Shown here: positions 44,791-54,642 of the stretch, piece by piece | Numbering within the stretch: position 1 is the stretch's first letter | How the letters are laid out: every line of letters starts with the position of its first letter | Assembly (NCBI RefSeq): GCF_001045445.1 | Contig: NZ_LFNF01000002.1 | Coordinates: 434,001-498,000 of the forward strand | Origin: Chryseobacterium sp. BLS98 | Lineage (GTDB): Bacteria > Bacteroidota > Bacteroidia > Flavobacteriales > Weeksellaceae | Length of the DNA stretch: 64,000 nucleotides | Reading direction: 5' to 3' | Translations under genes and position numbers: made by a program | Notes under the pieces: generated by a model | The model's input: the letters and a program-made list of their open reading frames with translations, nothing else | What the model was told of the DNA's origin: nothing | The model's database searches: none

Positions 44791-45180
44791 CTATTTGTAG
44801 GCTTCGATCTTGTCTGTTAATGTATTGATGAAGTTCTGAAGCGGCTTTTCTACCATCATTTTGATAAAAGGATTGAATTTCCCTTCAAAAAGCATCTGAA
44901 CCTCAGTTTGATTTTCGCTGACAGGGTTTAAAGTAGCAGTCAGTGAAAAATCCAGGCTTGAACTTGCTGACTTCAAAACTGCTTTCTGCTCATCCACTTC
45001 ATCTATTTTCAAAGCAATTTCCGGCATTCCTTGAAGTCCGAATTTAAAACCGTTATCTCTCGTTTCAAATTTCTGAAGACCGTCCGGCATAAAATCTTTG
45101 TAGTTTTCAGGATATTTCAATATTTCAGCCAGTTCTTTAGATGATTTATTGACAATAATTTTTCGTCCTTCTAAATTCAT
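44791..45180 (-). CDS. SRPBCC/START-like domain protein
   Basis: 129 residues, short polyketide-cyclase/START-like fold by pattern: MNLEGRKIIVNKSSKELAEIL start, a central FKFGLQGMPEIALKI strand and a long final helix (NPFIKMMVEKPLQNFINTLTD). Members bind hydrophobic ligands. Divergent from the Nudix gene. The ligand is unknown. Confidence 0.8.
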   Translation of the reverse strand: MNLEGRKIIVNKSSKELAEILKYPENYKDFMPDGLQKFETRDNGFKFGLQGMPEIALKIDEVDEQKAVLKSASSSLDFSLTATLNPVSENQTEVQMLFEGKFNPFIKMMVEKPLQNFINTLTDKIEAYK

Positions 45181-45184
45181 TTTT

Positions 45185-45192
45185 TATTTTTG
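45185..45192 (+). promoter_or_regulatory. -7 promoter element of the Nudix gene
   Basis: TATTTTTG, an exact TAnnTTTG match 24 nt before the ATG. Confidence 0.45.
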
Positions 45193-45216
45193 TATTTAAA
45201 TTCTTAATTCTTACAA

Positions 45217-45822
45217 ATGTATAAAGTTTTTGTGAACGAAAAAAAATTATTAGTGTCTAAGCATCCTGAGAATCTTGAAAAAGAGCTTAGGTACGAAAGT
45301 TTCACAACTTTAGAGATTGCATTGGATCTTTTGGAGAACACCTCGGTAAAAGAGCTGAATGTTTTCGGTGAGAATATTGAAGAAATCTGGAACGAGTTCC
45401 AAAAGCTTTTCAGGATCATAGAAGCCGCCGGAGGACTTGTCAATAATCCTGAGGGTGATCTGCTTTTCATTAAAAGATTGGGTAAATGGGATCTTCCCAA
45501 AGGTAAAATGGAAAAAGGTGAATCCCGCGAAGAATCAGCCGTCAGGGAGATTGAGGAAGAAACCGGATTAAAAGATGTGGAGCTGGTAAAATTCATCAAT
45601 ACCACCTATCATATTTATATTGAAAGAAACGGTGAAAAAATTCTTAAGTGTACGCATTGGTTTGAAATGAACTTTAATGGTGAAGACACTTCAAAACCCC
45701 AGATAGAAGAAGGAATTACTGAAGTAGCCTGGAAAAACACCGCACAGATCGAGGATGAAGTTTTCCCAAGCACTTTCCAGAATATTAAACTGATTGTAAA
45801 AGAGTTCTGGAGTTCCAAATAA
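45217..45822 (+). CDS. Nudix hydrolase
   Basis: 201 residues. The N-terminal 75 residues are an extra domain. The complete Nudix box lies near residues 99-121 (begins GKMEKGES, ends REIEEETGL) with all Glu and Arg positions in place. It hydrolyses a nucleoside diphosphate linked to some other group; the substrate is unknown. A single gene, followed by heptad-array arms. Confidence 0.9.
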   Translation: MYKVFVNEKKLLVSKHPENLEKELRYESFTTLEIALDLLENTSVKELNVFGENIEEIWNEFQKLFRIIEAAGGLVNNPEGDLLFIKRLGKWDLPKGKMEKGESREESAVREIEEETGLKDVELVKFINTTYHIYIERNGEKILKCTHWFEMNFNGEDTSKPQIEEGITEVAWKNTAQIEDEVFPSTFQNIKLIVKEFWSSK

Positions 45823-45830
45823 AAACATTT

Positions 45831-45977
45831 AGTTGGAAACTGGAAGAGAGAGGTTGGAAGCTATAGCAAACTTTTCACCTCTGGCAGTTCCCATAAAAAT
45901 TGATTATAAAGCTGGAATACAGATGTTTTTACAATCTCAATAACTTCTATCTTCCAGCTTCAGACTTCCCTACTTTC
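45831..45977. repeat. inverted heptad arms
   Basis: The left arm 45831-45865 has five 7-bp units of the type NNTTGGA (AGTTGGA, AACTGGA, AGAGAGA, GGTTGGA, AGCTATA). The right arm 45943-45977 has five units of the complementary type NCTTCCN (TCTTCCA, GCTTCAG, ACTTCCC among them). They face each other across about 77 bp, between the Nudix gene and murF. Confidence 0.6.
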
Positions 45978-45985
45978 AAAAGCTA

Positions 45986-47257
45986 TTAAATAAATTCGAT
46001 GGATTTCTCAAGAGCAATTCCGCGTGAACCTTTTAAAAGAATATTTTCAGAGTGAATTTTATTCTCCTGAAGATAGGCTATTAATTCCGCAGTATTTTCA
46101 AAAGACAGTGATGAAGGATTAACAGCCTTAAAATATTTTCCAACTGTAATAATTTGGTCGAATGCCAGCTCCCGGGCAAGATTCAGGATGTTCTGGTGTT
46201 CTTTTGCACTCTCTTCTCCCAATTCAAGCATATCGCCGATGATGACTGTTTTACGACCCTCAAAAGAGGCAAAATTATGCAGCGAGGCATTCATAGAACT
46301 GGGGTTGGCATTGTAGGTATCTAAAACCAATGTAGTGCCTTCTTTTTTTACCACCTGCGAACGCATATTGGTTGGCGTATAATGTTCAACAGCATGCTTT
46401 ATTTTATCAAAGCTGATTCCGAAGTACAGGCCAAGGCTGGCTGCTGCGCAAAGATTGGTAAAGTTATATTCTCCCGTCAGTTTTGAAACGGCATGTGCTC
46501 CCTGATATTCCAGTCCTACAAAATGCTCCTCAGAAAGAAGTCCGAAATGATAATCCGAATGTTCTTTTCCGAAAGTAATTTTTGGGGTATAATTTTCGGT
46601 TTTTTCTGTCTGTATAGGGTCATTCTCATTGACAACGATGGTTTTTCCGTGGCTTTTCAGATAATCATAGAGTTCGGATTTCCCTTTGATCACTCCTTCG
46701 AACCCACCAAAACCCTCCAGATGAGCTTTTCCAAAGTTGGTAATGTATCCGAAATCCGGCTGTGAAATGGTACATAACAATTCAATTTCCTTCTGATGAT
46801 TGGCTCCCATTTCTACCACTGCCATTTCGTGCTCCGGCTTTATGGAAAGAATAGTTAACGGAACACCGATATGGTTATTTAAATTTCCTGAAGTATACTG
46901 TACATTGAATTTCTCTGAAAGTACCGCATGGATAATTTCCTTGGTCGTTGTCTTCCCGTTACTTCCCGTAAGGCCTATAACAGGAATCTTAAGCTGGTTC
47001 CTGTGATGAATAGCCAGCTGCTGAAGAAACTCCAGTGTGGAGGGAACATAGAAAATATTTCTACCTTTATTTTCGAACTCCTGCTTTTCTACGATCACGG
47101 ACAGAGCGCCATCGTCTGCAGCCTTTTCTGCTAAGGTGGCAGCATTGAAGTTTTCACCGGAAAAGGCAAAGAAAATATCATTCTTGCTAACTTTTCTGCT
47201 GTCGATAGTCACTTTATCTGACTGTAAAAATAAAGGATAAAACTGTTCTATATTCAT
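45986..47257 (-). CDS. murF: UDP-MurNAc-tripeptide--D-Ala-D-Ala ligase MurF
   Basis: 423 residues from the ATG at 47257 (MNIEQFYPLF), the usual MurF start; the frame runs to 47551 but that part is unlike the family. ATP loop GLTGSNGKTTTKE, then VVEMGANHQKEI, and LDTYNANPSSMNASL in the last domain. It adds D-Ala-D-Ala to the peptidoglycan precursor in the cytoplasm. It faces away from the mur/dcw cluster; no other mur gene is near. Confidence 0.95.
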   Translation of the reverse strand: MNIEQFYPLFLQSDKVTIDSRKVSKNDIFFAFSGENFNAATLAEKAADDGALSVIVEKQEFENKGRNIFYVPSTLEFLQQLAIHHRNQLKIPVIGLTGSNGKTTTKEIIHAVLSEKFNVQYTSGNLNNHIGVPLTILSIKPEHEMAVVEMGANHQKEIELLCTISQPDFGYITNFGKAHLEGFGGFEGVIKGKSELYDYLKSHGKTIVVNENDPIQTEKTENYTPKITFGKEHSDYHFGLLSEEHFVGLEYQGAHAVSKLTGEYNFTNLCAAASLGLYFGISFDKIKHAVEHYTPTNMRSQVVKKEGTTLVLDTYNANPSSMNASLHNFASFEGRKTVIIGDMLELGEESAKEHQNILNLARELAFDQIITVGKYFKAVNPSSLSFENTAELIAYLQENKIHSENILLKGSRGIALEKSIEFI

Positions 47258-47354
47258 GTGGAAATATATATATTTTTTTAAGAAGTCACATGCAATCGCC
47301 AAATCTATACAAGTGTTTTTAGACTTTTTAGCCAAAGCGATTTCATACTTCAAA

Positions 47355-47392
47355 AATAAAAAAACCTTCCGGAAATCCGGAAGGTTTTTTTT
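47355..47392. terminator. strong bidirectional hairpin downstream of gldJ
   Basis: A perfect 11-bp stem AAACCTTCCGG/CCGGAAGGTTT (47362-47372 with 47377-47387), with long A and T runs on both sides. It lies just after the gldJ stop and before murF. Confidence 0.9.
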
Positions 47393-47411
47393 AAGTATTT
47401 TTTTGATAATA

Positions 47412-49013
47412 TTATCTTCTAGTTCTGCTCTTATCATTAGCTCTAGCATCCTGTGCAACACGGAAGCCGATCCATCCGTAAGCTCTGTCCTGGTTTTTGT
47501 ATCTTCTTTGTCCCGGATCCAACCAATATGCTGTATCCTGCCAAGAACCACCTTTTACAACTCTCACATCATTAGATACTGCAGATGTTCTGTCTCTCGT
47601 ATCTTTCTGAAGTTTTACTCTTCCACCTGCATCTACAATAAATCTTCTCTGAGGAGAATTGTACATATCAAATGAAGAAGCTGAATCTGAAGCTCTGTAA
47701 TATTCTAAAGAAGACTGTCTGTCACCATCTCTGTAGTTTCTAAGATCAGCAACGGTTTCTCTTTCAAACTGTCCAGGTAAACCTTTGTATACTAATCTTC
47801 CATCTGCTAAAGTATCATACTTGATTGAACCTTCGTCAATCATTTTGTAAGTTCCGTCACCGTTTCTTACAATAGCCTGAGGCATATTTCCTCTATAGTA
47901 GTTGAAGTCGTTGAAATCTTCATCAATGATTGGTCTGTAAACGTCAGCAGTCCATTCAGAAACGTTTCCGTACATACCATAGATTCCAAGATCATTAGAT
48001 GGATATTGTCTTACATCTGCTGTTTGTGCAGCTCCGTCGTTTTTCCATCCTGCAATACCTGAATAATCCCCTCTTCCCATTTTGAAGTTTTCAAGGAACA
48101 TTCCTTTATCTCTTCCTTTGGTTCCTCTTAATCTTTCGATTTCAGGTTTTTTACCTAAGTATTGGTTGTATTCTCTGTTTTTAGCCATACCAAGAGCTGC
48201 ATATTCCCATTCAACCTCTGTAGGAAGTCTGAACTTCTGAACCATTGAAGCATTTGGAGCTCTGTTTGCAGAAAGAAGTCTCTGGTTGGTAGTTTTCATA
48301 CCAGATTTTTGCTGCATTCTTTTCTCGTTGATATATCCCTGCATTTCCGGATCGTTCGCTTTGAATTTATCCATGTTGAAAGCAGTTCCGCCCTGATTAT
48401 TAGATTCGTTGATATACAAATCTTTGGCTATAACTCCGGCCTGCATTAAAGCTTTTTCGTTCGCTCTATCGGTAAGCCATTCACAATATCTGTTCGCCTG
48501 AGTCCAGGAAACGCCTACTACCGGGTAGTAATCGAATTCCGGAGAACGAAGATAAGTTTCATTATAATCGTTTCTAGCTAATTTGTTGTCCCATAAAAGA
48601 GTATCTGGCAAAGCGCCGTTATAGATCTCCTTAAAGCTAGGGTCACTTGGTGGAAATACGTACTTCAACCATGTCAGGTATTCGCGGTATTCGTAGTTAG
48701 TAATTTCTGTTTCTCCGATGAAGAATGAACTTACCTGCATTCTGCGCGGTGTGTTATTCCAATCATGCATAACATCATCTTTCACTAATCCCATTGTAAA
48801 AGTTCCACCTTCTACATATACCATTCCTGGCCACCCCTTCTGTTTTTGTTGCTTTCCTGCAAAAAACCAACCTTGTTTTTCGTTTGGTTTCCAACCCGTC
48901 TTGCTGACAAATTTTTTAGTACCGCCTCCTTTGCTGGTCCCGGATCCGCCACAGCTGGTTAATGCAAGTGTAGAACTTAATGCTATTAATGAAAACAACT
49001 TTAGTTTTTTCAT
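47412..49013 (-). CDS. gldJ: gliding motility lipoprotein GldJ
   Basis: 533 residues from the ATG at 49013 (MKKLKLFSLIALSSTLALTSCGG), with Cys21 as the lipid site; an upstream extension to 49103 is unlikely. FGE-sulfatase/formylglycine-generating-enzyme-like domain: GTFTMGLVKDD, ETEITNYEYREYL, PVVGVSWTQANRYCEWLT, FRLPTEVEWEYAALG, YGMYGNVSEWTADV and VVKGGSWQDTAYWLDPGQR. GldJ supports the T9SS/gliding machinery with GldK. It lies divergent to porU, as in other Flavobacteriia. Confidence 0.93.
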   Translation of the reverse strand: MKKLKLFSLIALSSTLALTSCGGSGTSKGGGTKKFVSKTGWKPNEKQGWFFAGKQQKQKGWPGMVYVEGGTFTMGLVKDDVMHDWNNTPRRMQVSSFFIGETEITNYEYREYLTWLKYVFPPSDPSFKEIYNGALPDTLLWDNKLARNDYNETYLRSPEFDYYPVVGVSWTQANRYCEWLTDRANEKALMQAGVIAKDLYINESNNQGGTAFNMDKFKANDPEMQGYINEKRMQQKSGMKTTNQRLLSANRAPNASMVQKFRLPTEVEWEYAALGMAKNREYNQYLGKKPEIERLRGTKGRDKGMFLENFKMGRGDYSGIAGWKNDGAAQTADVRQYPSNDLGIYGMYGNVSEWTADVYRPIIDEDFNDFNYYRGNMPQAIVRNGDGTYKMIDEGSIKYDTLADGRLVYKGLPGQFERETVADLRNYRDGDRQSSLEYYRASDSASSFDMYNSPQRRFIVDAGGRVKLQKDTRDRTSAVSNDVRVVKGGSWQDTAYWLDPGQRRYKNQDRAYGWIGFRVAQDARANDKSRTRR

Positions 49014-49177
49014 AGTCGATATAAATATTTTCAAAGTACAAAGAAAAAATAAATTATTCAATAAATCAAGTAAACATTTGATTTTTTTGAAAAACGTTAA
49101 CAAATTAATTTTATTGTATCACAATTTAATTCTAAAATTTTCATTTTATTTGTAATTCAGAAATTTCAATAATAAAC

Positions 49178-52100
49178 ATGAAACAAAAAATCACCTTTTT
49201 ATTACTAATCTCTTTTGTATCAACACTTTGGGCTCAGAGAAAAGCCATAGAATGGGAAGGCTCTAAAATCCAAGATTTTGGTGACACAAAATTAAATCTT
49301 CCAAATTTCAAAAATGAAGGTTTTTCGTTCAGCCAAAATAATGTTTTTATCATAACTAAACAAAAAATAGGAGAAAAGCAGCTAAAAGTTTCGGATCTGG
49401 CCTGGGAAAGCGTTTCCGGCAAGGAATTGTATGATCTGGACAAAGGCAGACTGCCGGATTATGAAATTGCAGATATTGCTTATTATACATTGGAAGGAGA
49501 AAGATATGCCAGCATCAGCGTTGCTTTATTTAAGAATGTAAAAGGACGTGTTCAAAGACTTTCTTCATTTAATATTTCTGAAACATCGGCTCCCGACAAT
49601 TCCAGAATGGGAACTGCCAACAAGGTAGGAACTACTGCCAATCCTCTTTCGAGCGGTGGCTTTTATAAGATTAAAGTAGACAGATCGGGGATATTTAAAA
49701 TCACCACCCAGTTTTTAAAAGATAACGGTATCAATCCCGCTTCTGTAAATCCGAAAAATTTCAGAATTTATGGAAACGGCGGTATCATGCTTCCGGAGTA
49801 CAATCAGGATACAAAATACAGCGCGCTTCAGGAAAATGCCATCCAGGTGGTGGGTGAAGAAGACGGCGTATGGAACGACGGCGACTATGCCTTATTTTAT
49901 GCTCAGGGACCAAACGGATACAATCTTTATGATACTTCCAACGGGAATGGTTTCAAAAGAATCGACACAAGAACGGACAGAAGCAACAATCTTAAAAATA
50001 TATATGATGATTTCTCTTATTACTTCATCAATTTTGATAAAGGTCTGGGTAAAAGAGTACAGCCTGTTGATGTAAATCTGCCTGCCGGTAACCTGATCAC
50101 GAGGTTTGATAATTATCAGGTGATCAACAACGACCAGAAGAATCTTTTAAAAGTAGGCAGAATCTGGGTGGAAGAGGCACCTTTTACAACAGATAAAGCA
50201 GTGACCTTCACGACCAACTCACCGATACAGGGTGGAGATGTTATAAAATACAGAACACAGGTGGTAGGTTACAGAGCACAGCAGAATACTGTTGAATTTA
50301 AGATCAACAACCAAAATCCGATCACACAGACTGTTCCGGCCAATACTCCCACTTACGGGTTTGATTTTTATCAGCTAAAGTATGACGGAACAATATCCAA
50401 CCTGAGCGGAAATCAGATTACTATTAATTATGCCCCCAATATTTCTGTAAATCCTAATGGGGTTTTCCATTTTGATTATGCAGAAGTACAGTATAAGGAG
50501 AACCTAGCTTTCAATGGTTCACAGCTTAGTTTCAGAGACTTTTCACTTCCCAGCGGAACTAATACCAATTACGGTTTCAGCATTTCCAATGCCGCAAACC
50601 TTGAGCAGGTATGGGATGTAACGGACATTACCAATGCCAACAGAAGAGTAAACAAAGCAGGTGCAGGCAGCTTTAATTTCGGCTATTTTACTTCTGATCC
50701 GAATTTCAACAATGAGTTTGTAGCGTTCCGTGCTGATGGAGCATATAGTCCGCAGTTTGTTGAAAGAGTGGCCAACCAGAATCTCTCCGGACTTCAGAAT
50801 GTAGATTACCTGATCATTACTGTTCCTGAAATGATGGGACAAGCACAGAGACTGGCCAGCTACCATCAGACGAAAAATAATTATACGGTAGAAATCGTAG
50901 ACGCAGCTAAAATTTATAATGAATTCGGAAGCGGAAGCAGGGACCTAACTGCAATAAGAGATTTCGTTACTAAACTTAACAACAATGGAAGACTCAAATA
51001 TGTATTTATTTTAGGAGATGCTTCTTATGACTATAAAAACAGAATCTCCGGCAATTCCAATATCGTTTCCGGTTACCAGGGTGAGAACTCGGCAGATTTT
51101 GTAGGTTCTTTCGTAACGGACGACTATATTGTAATGACACAGCCACAGACGGCATCTACCATTGAAAACAACCTTCCAGATATTCCTGTAGGCAGAATTC
51201 CAGCAGCCAATGTAACGGAAGCCGGAAATATGATCAGTAAAACGCTTGCCTATTACAATGCGCTTCCGGGACAGTCCTCCCCTTTCGGAGAATGGCGAAT
51301 GAAACTCGACTTTGTTGTAGATGATGATAAAGACGGCGGAAGCCCTTTCCATGAAGTAACCAATAATACGTTGGTAAGCATTTTCGAGGCTCCGGGACAG
51401 CAGGACCTGAAAGAATATAATGTAAGAAAATTATATCTGGATGCCTTCCCTGCCCAAAGTACAGCAGCTGGACAAAGATTCCCTCAGGTGACCCAGGCGA
51501 TCTCCAATGATATCGGTAACAGCCTTTATCTTTTCTATTTCGGGCATGGAGGTATTAACGGATGGGCACAGGAAAGAGTATTAACAAGTACTGAGATCCA
51601 GAATTCCAATAATTTCTCTAATGTGTACAGCAGATTCCCGTTTGTCTCTACCATTACCTGTGAATTCACATTATGGGATGAGCCGAATACTTCTTCTGCG
51701 GGAGAACAGTTCATTAAACTTAAACAGGGAGGAGCTGCTGCTATGATCACTTCAAGCCGTGCGATCGGAGTGGATTACGGACGTAACTTTACAGATCTTT
51801 ATACCAAGAATATTTTCAAGTTAACCGCTGATGATTTTGAAACTTTAGGATATGCCCATTTAAATGCCAAAAAGCAAAAAGGAGCTACTATTGACCACCT
51901 GAAGGTAAATTTCCTTGGGGATCCTGCCATGAAACTGAGCAGACCTCAGAGACAGCTTGTGATAGATAATATTGAGTCTCCGGTTCCGGGATTGATCAGA
52001 GGTCTGGATTTTATTAAAATAAAAGGACATATCAACAATCCGAACGGTACGGTGAACACCACTTTCAACGGACGGGTTTCGATCAATATTTTTGATAAGA

Positions 52101-53077
52101 GATTAAACAAAAAAACTTTGAATAACGACGGGGTATTGGCTCCTGTCATGGATTACACGGAAGAAGGAAGTGCTATTGTTAAAGCTTCCGGAACAGCCGT
52201 AAACGGAGTGTTCACTGTTGAGTTTTATGTCCCTAAAGACATCAACTATGCAGTAGGGCAAGGAAGAATACTTGGATATGCAGACAACAGAGTAACAGAT
52301 GTATTCAATAACCAGCCAGTACAGGTGGGTGATATCAACCCGAACGGAATCAATGATAATGAACCACCTAAAGTAAAGCTATACATGAATAACACCAACT
52401 TTGCTGATGGCGGAATTACCAACCAGAATCCGATGCTTTTAGCTTGCGTTACCGATGATACGGGAATTAACTCTACCGGATCCGGTGTAGGCCACGACAT
52501 TACGGTTTATCTTGACGGCCAGATTATCAATACGGTTGTTTTGAATGATTTCTTTGCTTCAGGTGAAGGAAACGGATGTCTGAACCCAGGTCTTGCAGAC
52601 TATCAGAAAGGAAATGTAACCTACCCTTTCAGAAACCTTGCGATAGGCCAGCATCAATTAACATTTAAAGTTTGGGATATAAACAATAATTCTACAACTG
52701 CTACGTTAAACTTTGAAGTTAAGGATGAGACCGACCAGCATCTTGTAATCAACAGACCGCTGAACTGGCCGAATCCGTTTACCAATAAAACATACATCCA
52801 GTTTGAGCACAACTGCGATGATATTTTAGATGTAAATGTTCAGATTTATACAATTACAGGAAAATTGGTAAGAACATTATCTCAGCCGGTAGTTGCAGAA
52901 CCGTTCCTACAGGGCTTTAGAACGCCACGTCAGGCAATAGAATGGGACGGAAGAGATGATTTTGGGGCAACTGTTGCAAAAGGTACGTATATTTTTAAGA
53001 TATTTGCAAAAAGTCAAAATCAAGAAAAATGCAAAGGAAGTGCTACAGCTGTAGAAAAAATGGTACTTTTGAAATAA
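49178..53077 (+). CDS. porU: type IX secretion system sortase PorU
   Basis: 1299 residues with a signal peptide (MKQKITFLLLISFVSTLWAQ). Gingipain-type C25 peptidase core around residues 560-900, with probable catalytic His790 (YFGHGGINGW) and Cys828 (TITCEFTLWDE). Later Ig-like domains and a C-terminal region like T9SS sorting domains (WPNPFTNKTYIQFE...TGKLVRTL...KGTYIFKI). PorU cuts the C-terminal sorting signal of cargo at the outer membrane and attaches it to A-LPS, together with PorV. porV follows after 60 bp. Confidence 0.95.
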   Translation: MKQKITFLLLISFVSTLWAQRKAIEWEGSKIQDFGDTKLNLPNFKNEGFSFSQNNVFIITKQKIGEKQLKVSDLAWESVSGKELYDLDKGRLPDYEIADIAYYTLEGERYASISVALFKNVKGRVQRLSSFNISETSAPDNSRMGTANKVGTTANPLSSGGFYKIKVDRSGIFKITTQFLKDNGINPASVNPKNFRIYGNGGIMLPEYNQDTKYSALQENAIQVVGEEDGVWNDGDYALFYAQGPNGYNLYDTSNGNGFKRIDTRTDRSNNLKNIYDDFSYYFINFDKGLGKRVQPVDVNLPAGNLITRFDNYQVINNDQKNLLKVGRIWVEEAPFTTDKAVTFTTNSPIQGGDVIKYRTQVVGYRAQQNTVEFKINNQNPITQTVPANTPTYGFDFYQLKYDGTISNLSGNQITINYAPNISVNPNGVFHFDYAEVQYKENLAFNGSQLSFRDFSLPSGTNTNYGFSISNAANLEQVWDVTDITNANRRVNKAGAGSFNFGYFTSDPNFNNEFVAFRADGAYSPQFVERVANQNLSGLQNVDYLIITVPEMMGQAQRLASYHQTKNNYTVEIVDAAKIYNEFGSGSRDLTAIRDFVTKLNNNGRLKYVFILGDASYDYKNRISGNSNIVSGYQGENSADFVGSFVTDDYIVMTQPQTASTIENNLPDIPVGRIPAANVTEAGNMISKTLAYYNALPGQSSPFGEWRMKLDFVVDDDKDGGSPFHEVTNNTLVSIFEAPGQQDLKEYNVRKLYLDAFPAQSTAAGQRFPQVTQAISNDIGNSLYLFYFGHGGINGWAQERVLTSTEIQNSNNFSNVYSRFPFVSTITCEFTLWDEPNTSSAGEQFIKLKQGGAAAMITSSRAIGVDYGRNFTDLYTKNIFKLTADDFETLGYAHLNAKKQKGATIDHLKVNFLGDPAMKLSRPQRQLVIDNIESPVPGLIRGLDFIKIKGHINNPNGTVNTTFNGRVSINIFDKRLNKKTLNNDGVLAPVMDYTEEGSAIVKASGTAVNGVFTVEFYVPKDINYAVGQGRILGYADNRVTDVFNNQPVQVGDINPNGINDNEPPKVKLYMNNTNFADGGITNQNPMLLACVTDDTGINSTGSGVGHDITVYLDGQIINTVVLNDFFASGEGNGCLNPGLADYQKGNVTYPFRNLAIGQHQLTFKVWDINNNSTTATLNFEVKDETDQHLVINRPLNWPNPFTNKTYIQFEHNCDDILDVNVQIYTITGKLVRTLSQPVVAEPFLQGFRTPRQAIEWDGRDDFGATVAKGTYIFKIFAKSQNQEKCKGSATAVEKMVLLK

Positions 53078-53137
53078 ATTAAATAATACATAGACAATAA
53101 TTGTTATAAAAAACTGATAATATATAAAAGACAACAT

Positions 53138-54301
53138 ATGAATTTAACTACTAAACTGCTTTTGGGATTTGGTTTAAGTGCTGGTTTTTTAGGCTATTCG
53201 CAAGATTTAAGTAAAATAAATCCAGTATTAACCGGAGCTCCTTTTCTAAGAATTGCACCAGATGCAAGAGCTGGAGGTATGGGAGACCAAGGGGTGGTAA
53301 CTTCACCGGATGCATTTTCACAATTCTGGAATGCTGCAAAATATCCTTTTAGCAGAACAAGTTCTTCCATAGGTCTTAACTACACACCTTATATGGGAAA
53401 ACTTACCAATGATGTATTTTTACTATATGGTGCATTCCATAAATTTTTAGGACAGGAAGAAAGATCTACTATTTCTGCAAGTATCTATTATTTCAATATG
53501 GGTGAAGTAGACCTTACCCAATTGGTAGGTTCAGAAGTAACCTCTATGGGTACCTCAAAACCTAATGAATTTTCCATCGACGTTGCCTACGGTCTGAAAC
53601 TTTCCGATTCGTACTCCATGGCCGTTACCGGTAGATTCATCCGTTCAGATTTAGCCGGAGGTTTCAATACGGACACTACCCTTAAAGCTGCCAACAGTTT
53701 TGCAGTAGACGTTTCAGGATACTATACCTCTCCAAGATTTTCAAGTTTCGGAGGCTATGACGGTAAAGTAAATGCAGGTTTTGCTGTTCAGAACTTAGGT
53801 CCTAAACTAGACTATACCGGAAATGAAGAATCCAGATCTTACCTCCCTACTATGGCAAGATTGGGGCTTGGATATGATATGTATCTGGATGATATGAACA
53901 AAATCGGTCTTAGTGTAGAAGGTTCTAAAATCCTGGTTCCGGGATCCGAATACGTAGGAATAGACCCTAATACAAGACAGCCGAGATATGAAATTCCTAA
54001 CGTAGGGGTAATGGCCGGGATCGGAAAATCTTTCAAAAATAAAAACTCTATCATGATGAGTGGTGCTTTGGAATATTCTTATGACAATGCATTTTCAGTA
54101 AGAACAGGTTACTTCCACGAAAGCGAAGAGCAGGGAGCAAGACAGTTCGCTACAGCAGGTATCGGTTTGAAATACCGTTCTTTCGGACTTGATATTTCTT
54201 ATCTGATCAATATGTCAAAAGTAAATACTGCTTTGGATAATACCCTTCGTTTCGGTCTTACCTGGAACATTGGTGATGAAACATCCAATGTTGATTATTA
54301 A
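53138..54301 (+). CDS. porV: type IX secretion outer-membrane protein PorV (LptO)
   Basis: 387 residues. Signal peptide (MNLTTKLLLGFGLSAGFLGYSQ), then PDARAGGMGDQGVVTSPDAFSQFWNAAKYPF, a well-known PorV pattern, and a 14-strand FadL-like barrel ending DNTLRFGLTWNIGDE. It works as the shuttle that carries cargo from the SprA translocon to PorU. It follows porU by 60 bp and has its own terminator. Confidence 0.95.
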   Translation: MNLTTKLLLGFGLSAGFLGYSQDLSKINPVLTGAPFLRIAPDARAGGMGDQGVVTSPDAFSQFWNAAKYPFSRTSSSIGLNYTPYMGKLTNDVFLLYGAFHKFLGQEERSTISASIYYFNMGEVDLTQLVGSEVTSMGTSKPNEFSIDVAYGLKLSDSYSMAVTGRFIRSDLAGGFNTDTTLKAANSFAVDVSGYYTSPRFSSFGGYDGKVNAGFAVQNLGPKLDYTGNEESRSYLPTMARLGLGYDMYLDDMNKIGLSVEGSKILVPGSEYVGIDPNTRQPRYEIPNVGVMAGIGKSFKNKNSIMMSGALEYSYDNAFSVRTGYFHESEEQGARQFATAGIGLKYRSFGLDISYLINMSKVNTALDNTLRFGLTWNIGDETSNVDY

Positions 54302-54316
54302 GAACATTATACAATA

Positions 54317-54348
54317 TAAAAAAGCCTCATGATCATGAGGCTTTTTTT
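54317..54348 (+). terminator. terminator of porV
   Basis: Stem AAAGCCTCAT/ATGAGGCTTT with a short loop and seven T after it; starts 16 bp after the stop. Confidence 0.88.
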
Positions 54349-54378
54349 ATGTCAATACTGAATTAGCTGCGCTGTCAG

Positions 54379-54500
54379 TTTGCTTCGCAGTGAATTAGTA
54401 AAAGCTGAGATAAATTGTGAATAGTCAATGGTCAATAGTAAATTTTATTTCATTAATCAATTATAAAGTCCTTATATTTACTATTGACTGGCGAAGCAAA
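54379..54500. repeat. nested inverted arms with heptad phasing between porV and the FUSC gene
   Basis: This is in the 341-bp gap 54302-54642. Outer arms TTTGCTTCGC (54379-54388) and GCGAAGCAAA (54491-54500) are perfect inverted copies. Inside them GTCAATAGTAAAT (54431-54443) and ATTTACTATTGAC (54476-54488) form a second perfect pair. The left inner arm shows 7-bp phasing (TGAATAG, TCAATGG, TCAATAG, TAAATTT). Confidence 0.7.
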
Positions 54501-54630
54501 ATTCCAATTTCAGCATTAAATTTGTATTACCCCAATCGTTTCAATTACCCATTAACAATTTATTACAGAAATATAACATATAAGTTTGCAAAAGTCCTAT
54601 TTTTATAAGGCTTTTCTTATTTTCAATAAT

Positions 54631-54638
54631 TAATTTTG
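54631..54638 (+). promoter_or_regulatory. -7 promoter element of the FUSC gene, 4 nt from the ATG
   Basis: TAATTTTG, an exact TAnnTTTG match; ATG at 54643 follows after 4 nt. Confidence 0.5.
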
Positions 54639-54642
54639 TAGG

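Noticed and set aside
47258..47551. N-terminal extension of murF
   Set aside because: It crosses the gldJ terminator and the gldJ stop region; the MNIEQFYPLF start matches the family.
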